Shown here: in pieces, positions 23,600-33,221 of the stretch
Numbering within the stretch: position 1 is the stretch's first letter
Layout of the letters: each line of letters opens with the position of its first letter
Assembly (NCBI GenBank): GCA_037349105.1
Contig: JAYJMM010000039.1
Span: 2,728,001-2,792,000, forward strand
DNA length: 64,000 nucleotides
Source of the DNA: Limnomonas spitsbergensis
Lineage: Eukaryota > Chlorophyta > Chlorophyceae > Chlamydomonadales
Direction of reading: 5' to 3'
Position numbers and translations under genes: made by a program
Notes under the pieces: model-generated
Told to the model about the DNA's origin: nothing
The model's database searches: none
What the model saw: the letters and a program-made list of their open reading frames with translations, nothing else

Positions 23600-24240
23600 G
23601 AGGCTTGAGGGTGCCGTGTGATTGGCCGCTTTGGGAGTCTGGGGGGGATGATTTCAGTGAGCATGTTGATTGGCCTGTAAGAGCCCTGTTCCTGCGGTCC
23701 AACACGGGCTGCTGGTGCTTTCTTGGGGGGGTGATTTTAATGAAATTGTTGACTGGCACGTTAGAGGGCCATTACTGCGGTCCAACACGGGCTGACGGTA
23801 CTTTCTTAAATGGGGTTATGTTAATGAATGTGTTGACTAGCACGTAAGGGCCTTCTAGCACCAGTCCAACGCGAGCCGCCGGTACTTTCTTGGGTGGTGG
23901 TTTTTTAGACCGTGTTGACTGGCCCATATGGGCCTCCTTCCTGCAGTCCAGCGAAAGCTGCCGGTACTTTCTCAGTACTTCCTTACGCTTGTGATTTTAA
24001 TGTAAGTGTTGACTGGCACATTAGAGCCTCTTAACATCAGCCCAACACGGGCTGCAGATAATTTCTTAGCTGGTAATTTTTTTAGACCATGCTGAATGGC
24101 CCATAAGAGCCCCCCTTACTGCAGTCCAACGAGAGCTGCCAGTATTGTCTTGGGTTTGTGATTTTTATGAATGTGTGGCGTGGCCTGTAGGAGCCTCCTA
24201 CCTGCACTCCAACGACCTGTGGGTATTTTATTTCTGTGTA
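23600..24240. repeat. About 85-bp degenerate repeat (7 copies)
   Basis: Units share 'ttgactggc.c.taagagcc', 'cctgc.gtccaacacgggctgc' and 'gtactttcttgggt..tgattttaatg'. No coding potential seen. It lies between the TPR gene and the transposon island. Confidence 0.75.
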
Positions 24241-24334
24241 CTGCACGACCGAATAAGTGATTCGTGAGGTGACAAGATTGTGTCGCTTAGCTCTCAGGAG
24301 ATTGCTCTGCAGCGAACATGCGCCCTGACTGACA

Positions 24335-24735
24335 GGCTGGCAGGTTTTAATTGTGTGTGGCCTCCTATTGATAGCAGCATCAACCATTGCACTCTCTTAT
24401 TGATGGCAACTTCAGCGATTGCATTCACTTCAAACAATTATAAATGTTTAGTTCAGATTGCATTGCTGAGTATTTTTTGTTTATTTCTGTCAGCAGGGAC
24501 TGACACCGGCAATGTGTAAGAAGTCAGATAATGGCAGACAATCGGTGGATCAAAGGGGGGGTCCAAGCATTGGACAGGGTTCGTTAGTTAACCTTGTAGG
24601 ATACAGCGACTGTTAGGTGTAATGTTCGCTTATTATGGTTTCAAAAGACTTATACCATACTTATTTAGCGATCTCCGCTGCTGATGTTATTTTGCCCGCA
24701 CCCGCCCTTCCTACCTTGGCTTTTCATTGAGGGTC
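24335..24735 (+). repeat. Dispersed 400-bp repeat, copy A
   Basis: Aligned by eye with 49350-49745 over about 400 bases with many substitutions and few gaps. Shared blocks include gtgtggcctcctattgatag, caccggcaatgtgta, gaagtcagataatggca and cttgtaggatacagcg. No ORF. A transposon fragment or non-autonomous element is the natural reading; both copies are followed by a short G-rich tract and a 'gcccgcaccc' segment. Confidence 0.8.
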
Positions 24736-24899
24736 AATGACGTGGGGTTGGAGGAAAGAACGACACAAATACAAGGGGAAGGGGGCGGGGGGGAGAAACT
24801 AAAGGGAGTACAAAAGGCTGGAAAATAAATGCAAAGGAAAATAAATGCAAATTTTTTGGGGGGGGGAGGTATTTTTACATTTGTCTTCATCTCCTTCTT

Positions 24900-25205
24900 T
24901 CCCTCTTAAATGAGTTTATTTTCTTCCAACGAGTCAGTTGGGCGCCCACGCGGCCACACCTTTTTGAGCAGGGCCCAGAGGTGTTATGTCATTGACACCT
25001 GCCTGCCTGGCACGCTGAATGGCATAGGGGTGGGAAGATGGCTCAACAAGCACTGCTCGGTGGTTGAGTGTTGGTTCCTTGCTCAAGGGGATCACTGGTT
25101 TTCGCTCGTTGTCCTAGCTTATTAAGTGCATGTACCGGTTTACGGGCTCAAGTCCCATGCATCGAATGTGATGCCCCGTTTGAACTGTAAAAACTTCACA
25201 AACAT
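24900..25205 (+). repeat. Short interspersed repeat, composite copy B
   Basis: Starts with the gttgggcgcccacgcggcc head also seen at 28050 and 46815, followed by gagcagggcccagaggtg and a 'gtcattgac' block. It ends with the tail shared with 18200-18290 (taccggtttacgggctcaag, gtaaaaacttc). Box-A-like tggctcaacaag (25038) and box-B-like ggctcaagtcc (25146) suggest a tRNA-derived SINE, though their spacing of about 105 bases is wider than in a tRNA. Confidence 0.6.
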
Positions 25206-26810
25206 GGCTGCTGTTCAACCCGTGCACAAACACTGTGATTCGCCCTGGAGCATGAGCTTGTCGACAGTGCAGCAACCCAGCTGTGGGCATAACGGACACG
25301 GGTCAAAACAGGCCCAGGTTGAAGCCTGGTTGCACGGCGGGGATGTCGGCCAGGTCCTGGTTGGCATAGCCACGCAGAGTGATGCGCCCAAGGCCTGAAT
25401 ATCCTACACGAAATATCGGCAGTGCAGCCTCCCCTTTGGGTGTATTGTTCCTATTACAGCAACAGGATAAGCAGTGCCCCTCTTCAGCAAGCTCCCAGCA
25501 CGCGACCTGTGATGTAGGAACAAACACCTCCTGATGATAGTTGTCATGATGTCAGCAACGAAGCACAGGCATTGCTCCTGTGCTATTATACATAATCCCG
25601 GGATTTACTGGTAAAGTAACCGATGCGGCATATGAGTGAACGTTTAACCCACTTTTAAGACGGAAAAGTCCTTCATGCGCTGTATACTGGCAAATACTGG
25701 TCAGCCTTACTCAGGCAGCAAACATGAGAAGGGTGCATGAAAAATAAAGAGTGGGAAGAAGCTACGGTCTTAGCATTCCCTGGGATCCGGATTTCTCCCT
25801 CCCAGGGCCTATCACAACTAATTGCATACATGCATATTGCTTATCAGACTGCTATAACTATACAATAGAAACAGGTATCGATACAAGGCCTCAAAGGGCC
25901 CTTTGGGGTAAATGAGGTTCAGACGTACATATATTCCTCACAACGTTTGCAGTGTCAGCGTCCCAATCAGTTAATAATACACAGCCTTTATTTGCAAGTG
26001 GGAACCGTATGGATCTGCCTGACATGTAGCAGGACCACCATCAACTGCTAGCACTGCAATTGCTCCATGTTGTGCAATCGCTCCCAGCAGTGCAGCCGCT
26101 CTGTGAGGGTACAGGTGATCCATGTGGCGCAGTTGCTCCATGTTACACCTGAGCGAAGAGCAGATGCGCACGAATAAGCGCGTCGGCATGGATAAGTATG
26201 ATCTTCAGACAGCAGACGGGCAACAACGCTGTTTAAGGTTCATCTTTTTTGTCACTAATTTTGCTCTTGGGCAGCATGACCGCCAGCGCCGTGGTTCACT
26301 GCAGCGGCATGGTTGTGCATCATCCTCTGACAGCTGAGCTGTTGCACATTTGCCAGTGATCCAGGCACCACTTTCATGCATCCTACCTTTCTGGCAATGC
26401 GGGGTCATAATCCCCTGGTCATCATTACACTTATTTGAGGGTGCTTGGGCTGTAATTGAGCTATATCATCGCCTAAGGCCCCGGGGGCCAGGGGTAGCAT
26501 GCTCCTCAGCTTGGGCAACTGGCTGTGGGCCAGTCATGTTTGGTCCTCATGCAGCCAATCTCTCCCTAGGCGAGTTCGCTGATGCCATGCCATGCCTTGC
26601 AACAAATAAAACCCAATGCCATGCCATGCTAGCTGGCCCACCTGACGCAAGGTATTCAAAGCTGCACTCCCGTCCACAGACAGAGCAAACATTCCAGTTT
26701 TTTGGTTTCGCGTGTATCCTGCCGCCTTCAGCACCCTCATGGCATCTGCAGGGATGCAACCAGGAACAACGTGAATGAATGGAATGTATAACCTATCTTG
26801 AACCTTACGT
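25206..26810. other. No recognised gene
   Basis: 1.6 kb of moderate composition with only short unconvincing ORFs on both strands. A loose 'cgctcccagcagtgcagcc / gcgcagttgctccatgt' repetition occurs near 26060-26150. I see no exon with conserved-looking protein and no clear repeat of another part of the window. Confidence 0.5.
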
Positions 26811-26816
26811 GAGTGA

Positions 26817-27167
26817 TCAGGGGAGCTCACCACTTAACGCGTAAGTGAACACCGGACTGGATGCATTGCCACTCGTGTCTGCTGTCATGAAGTGCTCGCT
26901 GGGCTTCGGGTCGAAAGGGAGGCAGGGCTCTGTCTCGTGAATAAGGTAGTGGACGTAGCGAACATACCAATTTTTCCTAGCCCGTAATTCATGAGTTAGG
27001 AGCACGAGGCGCCAGGCGTCGGGAGAAAATACATATGCAAAGCCGAAGAACACACGCTCAAGCTCTCCCAAATCTCTCATTTTAAGACGCAAAGTTATTT
27101 CTGCACACGTCATGGTATTCGTCCACTGTGCGATTAGGGCCGTCCGATTACTATCCATGTCAAGCAT
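26817..27167 (-). CDS. Unidentified minus-strand open frame (116 codons)
   Basis: ATG at 27167 on the minus strand, ending in TAA/TGA-side sequence at 26817. The frame has a balanced composition with blocks such as LRLKMRDLGELERVFFGFAY and LLTHELRARKNWYVRYVHYL, more protein-like than the repeat ORFs. I do not recognise a family. It lies downstream, on the same strand, of a retroelement fragment (27290-27650), so it may be host sequence or an exon of an unfinished gene. Confidence 0.3.
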   Translation of the reverse strand: MLDMDSNRTALIAQWTNTMTCAEITLRLKMRDLGELERVFFGFAYVFSPDAWRLVLLTHELRARKNWYVRYVHYLIHETEPCLPFDPKPSEHFMTADTSGNASSPVFTYALSGELP

Positions 27168-27289
27168 CGACGAGAGGAAATGGGGGAATGAAGTGCCGGG
27201 TGCAGGTGTGATGTGATGCAGGAGGACAAGAAATAAGGAAAGGAAAGGAAAGGAAGGAACTCCGTTTCAAGGCGTGGATTTGAGGATGG

Positions 27290-27650
27290 CAAAGTGTGGA
27301 AAGAAAGAATACGCCCGAGCAGAGGAACACGCCCGAGCGTGGCTTCAGGAATACGTGATTTTAAATGCCGTACACCAGGAGACAAAAAAACTGATGGTTA
27401 AGTCGCCGTAAGATACGCACATGCTGATAGTGAGGGTCGTCGACGTGGCACTCCCATTTCGGGTAAGGAAGTGCGACGCCAGATTCCAAGTGAACGCATC
27501 TGGCAAATAGAGTGCACGAAGTGCGGAAGACAGATTGAACATAGGAGGAATGTGACATTGGCCATGGAATCGAGCAGTTATTACGGGAGCGGGGGTGGGC
27601 ACGTCCTCCGGGCGCTGCCACTGTTGTACCAGGCTGAGCAGGGGTGGGAC
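27290..27650 (-). mobile_element. Inverted fragment of the retroelement 3' region
   Basis: Reverse complement aligns with 32240-32395 of the larger element: both contain ggtgtacggcatttaaaatc, attcct-aagccacgct, cttaacca.cag.tttttgtctcc and cgacgaccctc. In protein terms both read GVRHLKSRIP.ATL. Diverged and frame-broken. A tail of agaatacgcccgagcagagg lies at its 3' end. Confidence 0.75.
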
Positions 27651-28135
27651 GCACTTGCTTTTGTGGACTGTGCTGTGAGCATTATCGAGGGTTAGTCTCT
27701 AGGGTTTCTGAGGCCGGTTTCGTTTGCCTTTCCGGCCTTCTCTTTTGGTCTTTTTGTTGTTGCTGTTGTTGTTGTTCTTGTTCGCCCCCTTTTTAAAAAG
27801 AGGAAAAAGTGTACGTCGGAAAAAGTGCACTAGTTTCTTTTCTTCTCCCTTCTGATCAGTGGGGCGCCCTCGCGGCCCAGCAGGGGTGGGATACGCTTGC
27901 TTTTCTTGACTTTTCTTTTCTAAGAGGCTTTGTTGAGGGCTAGTCTCTAGTGGAACTCAGGTGTCGGACTTGGCCTTCTTTGCCTTCCTGGCCTCTCCTT
28001 CTGTTCCTTTCCCTCTCTCTTCCTTTATTTTAGTTCCTTCTTTACTCCCTTCTGAACAGTTGGGCGCCCACGCGGCCGAGCTTTGAGAGGGTCCGCCCGG
28101 AAGTGTAACGTTATTGACAGTTTGGTTCAGAGTCA
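27640..28135 (+). repeat. Three partial copies of the 'GGGCGCCCACGCGGCC' repeat
   Basis: At 27640 and 27875 a segment gagcaggggtgggac/tacgc.cttgctttt.tgga..gagggttagtctctag recurs. At 27855 and 28055 the head tctgatcagtggggcgccct / tctgaacagttgggcgccca appears, followed at 28080 by the gagctttgagagggtccg..gtgtaacgttattgac block. Nested or tandem insertions of one family. Confidence 0.65.
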
Positions 28136-28184
28136 TGTCTGGGTGTGGCAGGTCGGCCGGATTCTAGACAGTCGATTTGTTAGG

Positions 28185-28876
28185 GATCTTCTTCATGGGA
28201 GACTGTAAAAAAGTGTGGCTGGAAAGAAAAGTGACTACAAAAAAACGCGCCACAGAACCTACTATGCCGGCCTGGACCGCTCACGACGCTCAGCAGGCAC
28301 CGGGCAGGCGACCAAAAGATGCGCATTAACAATGCGATTCTAATGCACTCAACGTCGCTGCGAATTGGGGGCCGATGACATCTCTCCTACCACATACCGA
28401 AACGAGTGGCGACGCTCGGCATCATGCACGGCCTGGGTTGCTACGCAGTCTTCCTCCGCAAGTGTGGCCTCGATTAAAAGCAGAGCATTAGCAATGTGGT
28501 TATATTTTACTCAGCGTCGGGTGTTGGCGATATGTATTCGAAAAGATATCGCACATTATGTGCTACGCGGCGATGACGTCGCTCGCCGGCCACCCAGCCA
28601 AACTAACCGCGCGTGAGTAATCTGGTGAGTCATGCCGTACGGGTGTCAGTCGCTTACAGCCTGGCAACGACGAGACTGATCAAGCGGAGGTGGCGTTTTC
28701 GATACATGCCGGTGGTAGAAACATTATTGCAGACCGTGCGTAATTGCACTGACGGACACGTCGATGGTTGTTCGCACCCGAAAGAAAACAACCATGAAAA
28801 AGTGCGAAGGGTTTAATGAAAAGAAAAGACACCAAAAGAAACCCGGGGAAGGTGACAAGATGCCCGGGGTATTTTC
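28185..28876 (+). repeat. Upstream direct repeat of the retroelement
   Basis: Begins gggatcttcttcatgggaga and ends near gaaacccggggaaggtgaca. Matches 32398-32966 along its length apart from about 120 extra bases (28310-28440 contains an internal duplication of the gcgcattaacaatgcg / gcagagcattagcaatg block). Its tRNA-like core (28680-28735) is more mutated than that of the downstream copy. Confidence 0.8.
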
Positions 28877-29474
28877 TACTTACATTACGGTCTGCCACCG
28901 GTGTAAGGTCTCGACCACGTCACCGGACCGCGCCGTAAAATTACTCGGCCGGCCGGTCTCGGAGCGCGACACCTGATCGATGGATCCAGCCAATTAACTC
29001 GACCCCCAGGACACACATGCATCACCTCCTACGCGTATACCCCCCCCACCCGTCCCACCACCTGTCCCCTCCCGCCATACCCGAGTTGCTCACGGTCCGT
29101 CCCATGCCACACTTCCTCGTCCTCTTCCAACACTGCTTGGTCTTGCATGCACTATGACTCGTATGTCTACCTCCCTCCCGCCCATCCTACGGCCACTTAT
29201 CATGCCTACTTTCACACACTCACTCCTGGCACACACGTTCCAATCCTCGCCCCCCCCCCCCCCCCCCCCCCCCCCACTCCTTACCCATACCAACACTTTC
29301 CCCACGCCATACCACAACTCTCCCTCCCCAACATGCTCCACCAAAACCCCGGATCCTCACGCTACATCCTCCAGCCACACTCAATGTCCTCCACTTGCTT
29401 GACACTGCGCTTGAACCGGTTCTTACCCTAGACACACATCTCACCAATCTCCAATAGCAAGGCACATGGTCTAG

Positions 29475-30347
29475 GGATCCCTTTCCCTCGGTCACCCCTT
29501 TCCCCCCCCTCCGGGTGAACATTCCAATTATCTACTTGACCAATCACTCCTCGATTCCCACCTCGTCATCCATACCTCACCAGTTCACCCCGATTTCGAC
29601 ATCCTCCCGCCCCTCTCCTTCACTATGCTATCAAAATTGGACTCCGTTATCACACCACACACACACCCTTCCCCACTCCAACCCTCTCCACCTCTATGGC
29701 CCATACTCATCTCGATGGGGCATTCGTCTACCGACCCAATGGCACCTACGTTGGTCACATTCCTGTCCGCCGTCTACTCTGGCTCTGCGCGTGCTATCCG
29801 CACTACAAACCCACTTGACTTCGCACGCCTCACTGACGGGTCCTTCGCACACGATCTTGCCTCCTTACTCCTCCGATACCGCCTCTCCAATACCTCTCCC
29901 AAGCGCCCCAACATTACCTCATGCACCGGCAAACATTCACCACTACTCCCTCCCCCTGCCATCAATGCCCATTGGGTCACTCCTGCAAGCCTACACACTG
30001 ATATCTTTGCTATCATGCCCCTCACGGTCCACCGTTTCTCTTCACCCCTCTATGTCCCGTTTTCAGCCCTTCAATATTCCTCACTTCGTGAGAAAGACTG
30101 CTTATTTGGGGCCTTCTATCAACCTTATTCCACCCCTTGGACAGGCACCTCCTTGGTTGAGCCTCCTTTTCCAGGTCATGCACTGCTCAAGGCTATCGGA
30201 TGGTCGTTGGCATCACTTCAACAACAACCCCACATACCTACATCGACCTTCATCGTTGTTCCCAATTGGAAACAGGCCAAATTCATGACCCTCATCAACT
30301 CTAGCCATCGCCATATCTCTTTCACCAAGCTCCACCACACCCTTTAA
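29475..30347 (+). pseudogene. Retroelement ORF segment with PCIF1-like methyltransferase domain
   Basis: Open in one frame for 291 codons. The block at about 30037-30330 reads RFSSPLYVPFSAL, EKDCLFGAFYQPYST, LLKAIGWSLASLQQ and TFIVVPNWKQAKFM. In spacing and character this follows the domain I recall from the C-terminal part of PCIF1-like proteins common in algal mobile elements (RFASPLN.., D.LFGA.., KA.RWA..S, FVLP.W). After a stop at 30347 the same frame resumes with DHLTPADIANAGMPKFDLLL, matching the next piece of that domain, so the stop is a mutation within it. Whether it has methyltransferase activity is unknown; I see no clear NPPF motif. Confidence 0.55.
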
Positions 30348-30391
30348 CCTTTTTTTTCCCCCGACCATCTCACTCCGGCCGATATTGCTAA

Positions 30392-31534
30392 CGCAGGCAT
30401 GCCGAAATTTGACCTTCTCCTCCTCCTCATCTCCAACACGCTTGGAGATACAACCCGTACTTTTCCATATCTTGCCCCCACTTTGGCCCTGGGCTCCTCT
30501 CACCCTTCTCGCTACTTGCTCCCTCCCGGTTTTGGCCAGGCAAATCTTCTTCCTCTGCCCACCACAATCCTTGCATCGCACCTCCACCCTCAGCCCATCC
30601 CAGCCAAGCCCAGCAATCTATCCCTCCACACTACGCCCCCTCCTACCCCCTCCGTTGGCACGATATACCGGCATATTACACCGATGGCTCCGCCCTGACT
30701 ACACCTGGCAAAGGCACAGCCACGGGTGCGGCCTTCTATTGTACTCATGACACCACGACCTACACAGTCGACCCCGATGGCCGGGCTGAAAACAACACTA
30801 TTACACGGGCTGAGCTTGCTGGCATCCATGCAGCCCTCACTCATGCCGCCTTACACCAAACCGGTGATCTTACCATTTCCTCCGATTCCTTGGTTTCTCT
30901 CTATGATGCGCAAAAGGCCCTTCCCCACCCGCACACTTTGCTTGAATTTAAGCACGCACCCCTTCTCCTCGACATTCGTGCTCTCATCCTTACCAGGCTA
31001 CGCCTCCGCCACCATTTTCACTTGTACAAGGTCAAATCTCACATCGGCATCATTGGCAATCAACTCGCAGATAAGGGTGCTGCACTCGCCCTCCAATCCC
31101 CCGACCAGTGCGACTTCACATGCACCTCAGATGTCCAACACTTCGCACACCTACCGGCCTGGCCACGCCTCGATCCCCCCCATGGCACGGACGACCCGTG
31201 GTTTGCATCAGACCTTACCCATTCTTCGAAGGAACACATGTCCCGAAACTGCCCCATTTTAACATATGGTCTTACTTCTCCCCCTGTGCCCTTGCGCTAT
31301 GTCCGCATGCAAGTCTTCGTTGCCTCTGCCCACGCCTCCTACCTTCCCATCTTATGGCACATGGGTCTGCCCTTTAGTGGTATTCGCAACATCCTCACAT
31401 CGCGCACCAATACCGTGTGGACTGCATCTACAGCCATGCATATGAACCAACCTTACAAAACAGCCGTAAGCACTCGCTCCACCCCCACTGTCCCATCTGC
31501 TCCCATCCCAATGATACCCCTGGCCATCTTTTAG
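30392..31534 (+). pseudogene. Retroelement RNase H domain
   Basis: Frame open for 380 codons. RNase H fold with all four carboxylates visible: D in YYTDGSA (30683), E in TRAELAGIHAAL (30812), D in ISSDSLVSL (30884) and D in NQLADKGA (31070), plus the H of KVKSHIG (31040). RNase H removes the RNA strand of the RNA-DNA hybrid during reverse transcription. Downstream the frame continues to SGIRNILTSRTN and then fails; the next domain is in another frame from about 31417, so one frameshift separates them. Confidence 0.8.
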
Positions 31535-32452
31535 GCGGTTGTGCTAGTCATTCCTCCATGTCCGCCTCATACATTGCTCGACACAACCGAGCTGTCTGCA
31601 TCATCCAAACTGCTATTGCTAATGGCTCCCTAGGCTCCTCTTTTACTATCATGGATGCCACTTCCCGTGCTAACCTTCCTTTCGGGGTCTATGACACCCG
31701 TCTTCCACGTTGGCTGGTGCCCCGACGACCCCCCACTTTGACTACTGTGACAAACTGCGACCGGATTTGCTTATTGTCCAAGGTCTCCCACATTCCGAAT
31801 TCCTTCGTCTTTCCCGCGCTGGTCAACTCTCTAGCTCACAAACTATGTCTCGCCTCCAGAGGACTTGCACTCTACACGTAATTGAAGTCGGTTACACCTC
31901 CGAATTTTCTTTCGAACAATGCCATGCCCGTAAATCAGAACAACATGTACAACTTATCCTTCTCCTCAAACATACATACGGTAATGGCTGGACAATTTCC
32001 TTGGCACCCGTTCTCCACCCTGCCCTTCCACTTGATCCTTCGCCGACCGTGCCCATCCCCCCCCTCATCCTTCCCCGCCTTCTTCTCATACCGTACACAT
32101 ATCATCCTTCTGGGAACCGCAGGCTTCCTCTTACATACGTCCTGCCGATAAAATCCTCAGCATGCTCGGTGTCTCCAAACACGACATCTCCTCCGTCCTC
32201 AGCGGTCTCACCAAGCATACCATACGCTGCCATATAAACATCCTTCGTCAGCGTCGCCATCTGGAATACTCCCCTGCCCATTATTGTCCGGTACCCCTTG
32301 ACGACCCTCGCTCCTTAACCACCAGGTTTTTGTCTCCCGGTGTACGGCATTTAAAATCCCGTATTCCTCAAGCCACGCTCAGGCGTTTTCTTTCTTTAGG
32401 GATCTCCTTCATGGGAGACTGTAAAAAAAGTGTGCCTAGAAAAAAAAAGTGA
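31417..32452 (+). pseudogene. Retroelement C-terminal knuckle and nuclease-like region
   Basis: Frame 1 gives HCPICSHPNDTPGHLLGGC (31484-31540), a Cys-x2-Cys...His...Cys knuckle of the type following RNase H in non-LTR elements, then YIARHNRAV and DTRLPRWL. From about 31710 frame 3 gives KLRPDLLIVQGL and HVIEVGYTSEF. The RPDLLI / IEVGY pair with a Glu on the second strand looks like a PD-(D/E)xK-type nuclease core, an inference. From about 32162 another frame runs SKHDISSVLSGL .. GVRHLKSRIP and ends in the direct repeat. At least two frameshifts. Confidence 0.65.
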
Positions 32453-32966
32453 CTAAAAAAACAAAAAGAAAAGAGAAAAGACGGTCACCAAACCTACTAT
32501 GCCGAAGCGACGGCTCACGACGCTCCGCAGGCACATGCCAGGGGTGGGTTGCGACGTAGTGTTCTGCCGCAAGCGCGGCCTCGATCAAAAGAAGCGCATT
32601 AGCAATGCGTTTCTATTGCACCCAACGTCGGCTGTAGGTGACATGAATTCGAAAAGCTTTTGGGCCGCGCGGCGATGACACCTGTCGCCCGCCACCCACC
32701 CAAAGTAATCGTCCGTGACTAATGCCGTACTGGTGTCAGTCGCTTACAGCCTAGCACCGGCAATACTGATCAAGCGGAGGTCGCGAGTTCGATACCTGCC
32801 GGTGGCAGAAAAGTTGTTGCAGACCGTGCGTTATCGCACTGACACGCCGATGGTTGTTCGCACCCGAAAGAAAACAACCCTGAAAAGAGCGAAGGGTTCA
32901 AGAAAAGAAAATACAACAAAAGAAACCCGGGTAAGGTGGCAAAGATCCCCACGATTTTTCTTTCTT
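32398..32966 (+). repeat. Downstream direct repeat of the retroelement with tRNA-like core
   Basis: Begins gggatctccttcatgggaga. At 32730-32810 it has box-A-like tggtgtcagtcg, box-B-like gagttcgatacc, and a near-perfect stem of gcaccggca (32754-32762) against tgccggtggc (32797-32806) closing over box B. This points to a tRNA-derived Pol III promoter as in SINEs. Poly-A-rich stretches at 32426-32470 and aaaagaaacccgggtaag at its end resemble 3' tails. Confidence 0.7.
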
Positions 32967-33221
32967 GTCACCTGCGTGTCCTGGCGTGGTCCGCATTGCA
33001 GTGGCCTCCCATGTCGAGCACCCTCATAATTTTGTGTGTTATTCCAGAGCTTTAAATTTCCCGGCCAGCCCACGGTTCTGGTGCATGATAAACCCTTGTT
33101 AGTGTTCGGCATCAAGCACGAAGCCAACTCCTGCTGCAAAACAACCGCACCCGTTCCTATGCAGTCACATTCATACTGCTCACTTAAACAGTAGCAAGCG
33201 TAGCCGCCTGTGTCACCGACC
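32967..33221 (+). promoter_or_regulatory. Short region between retroelement and F-box gene start
   Basis: Only about 255 bases separate the retroelement repeat from the proposed start codon at 33222, so the promoter of the F-box/LRR gene, if intact, must lie here or inside the element. No TATA box I would defend. Open frame at 33045-33190 (FPGQPTVLVHDKPLLVFGIK) is moderately protein-like but not linked to the gene. Confidence 0.3.

Larger units (their letters stand above)
28185..32966 (+). mobile_element. Retroelement remnant with MTase-like and RNase H domains, flanked by direct repeats
   Basis: Internal region about 28880-32397 between two long direct repeats (28185-28876 and 32398-32966). 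In order it has a PCIF1-type methyltransferase-like domain, RNase H, a Cys/His knuckle and an RPDLLIV..IEVGY nuclease-like segment, in three frames broken by stops and frameshifts. I found no reverse-transcriptase palm (no Y-x-DD block), so the copy is internally deleted or non-autonomous. The RNase H plus knuckle tail is typical of non-LTR elements, while the flanking repeats look LTR-like; two 3'-tail/SINE copies bracketing one LINE would look the same. Confidence 0.75.

Noticed and set aside
32730..32810. A genuine tRNA gene
   Set aside because: Box B and a terminal stem are present, but there is no anticodon arm or proper D arm and the stem pairs sequence inside the would-be tRNA; better seen as a tRNA-derived repeat.
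28185..32966. A standard LTR retrotransposon
   Set aside because: No gag, protease, integrase or RT motifs found and the RNase H/knuckle tail is LINE-like; the flanking repeats alone do not settle it.
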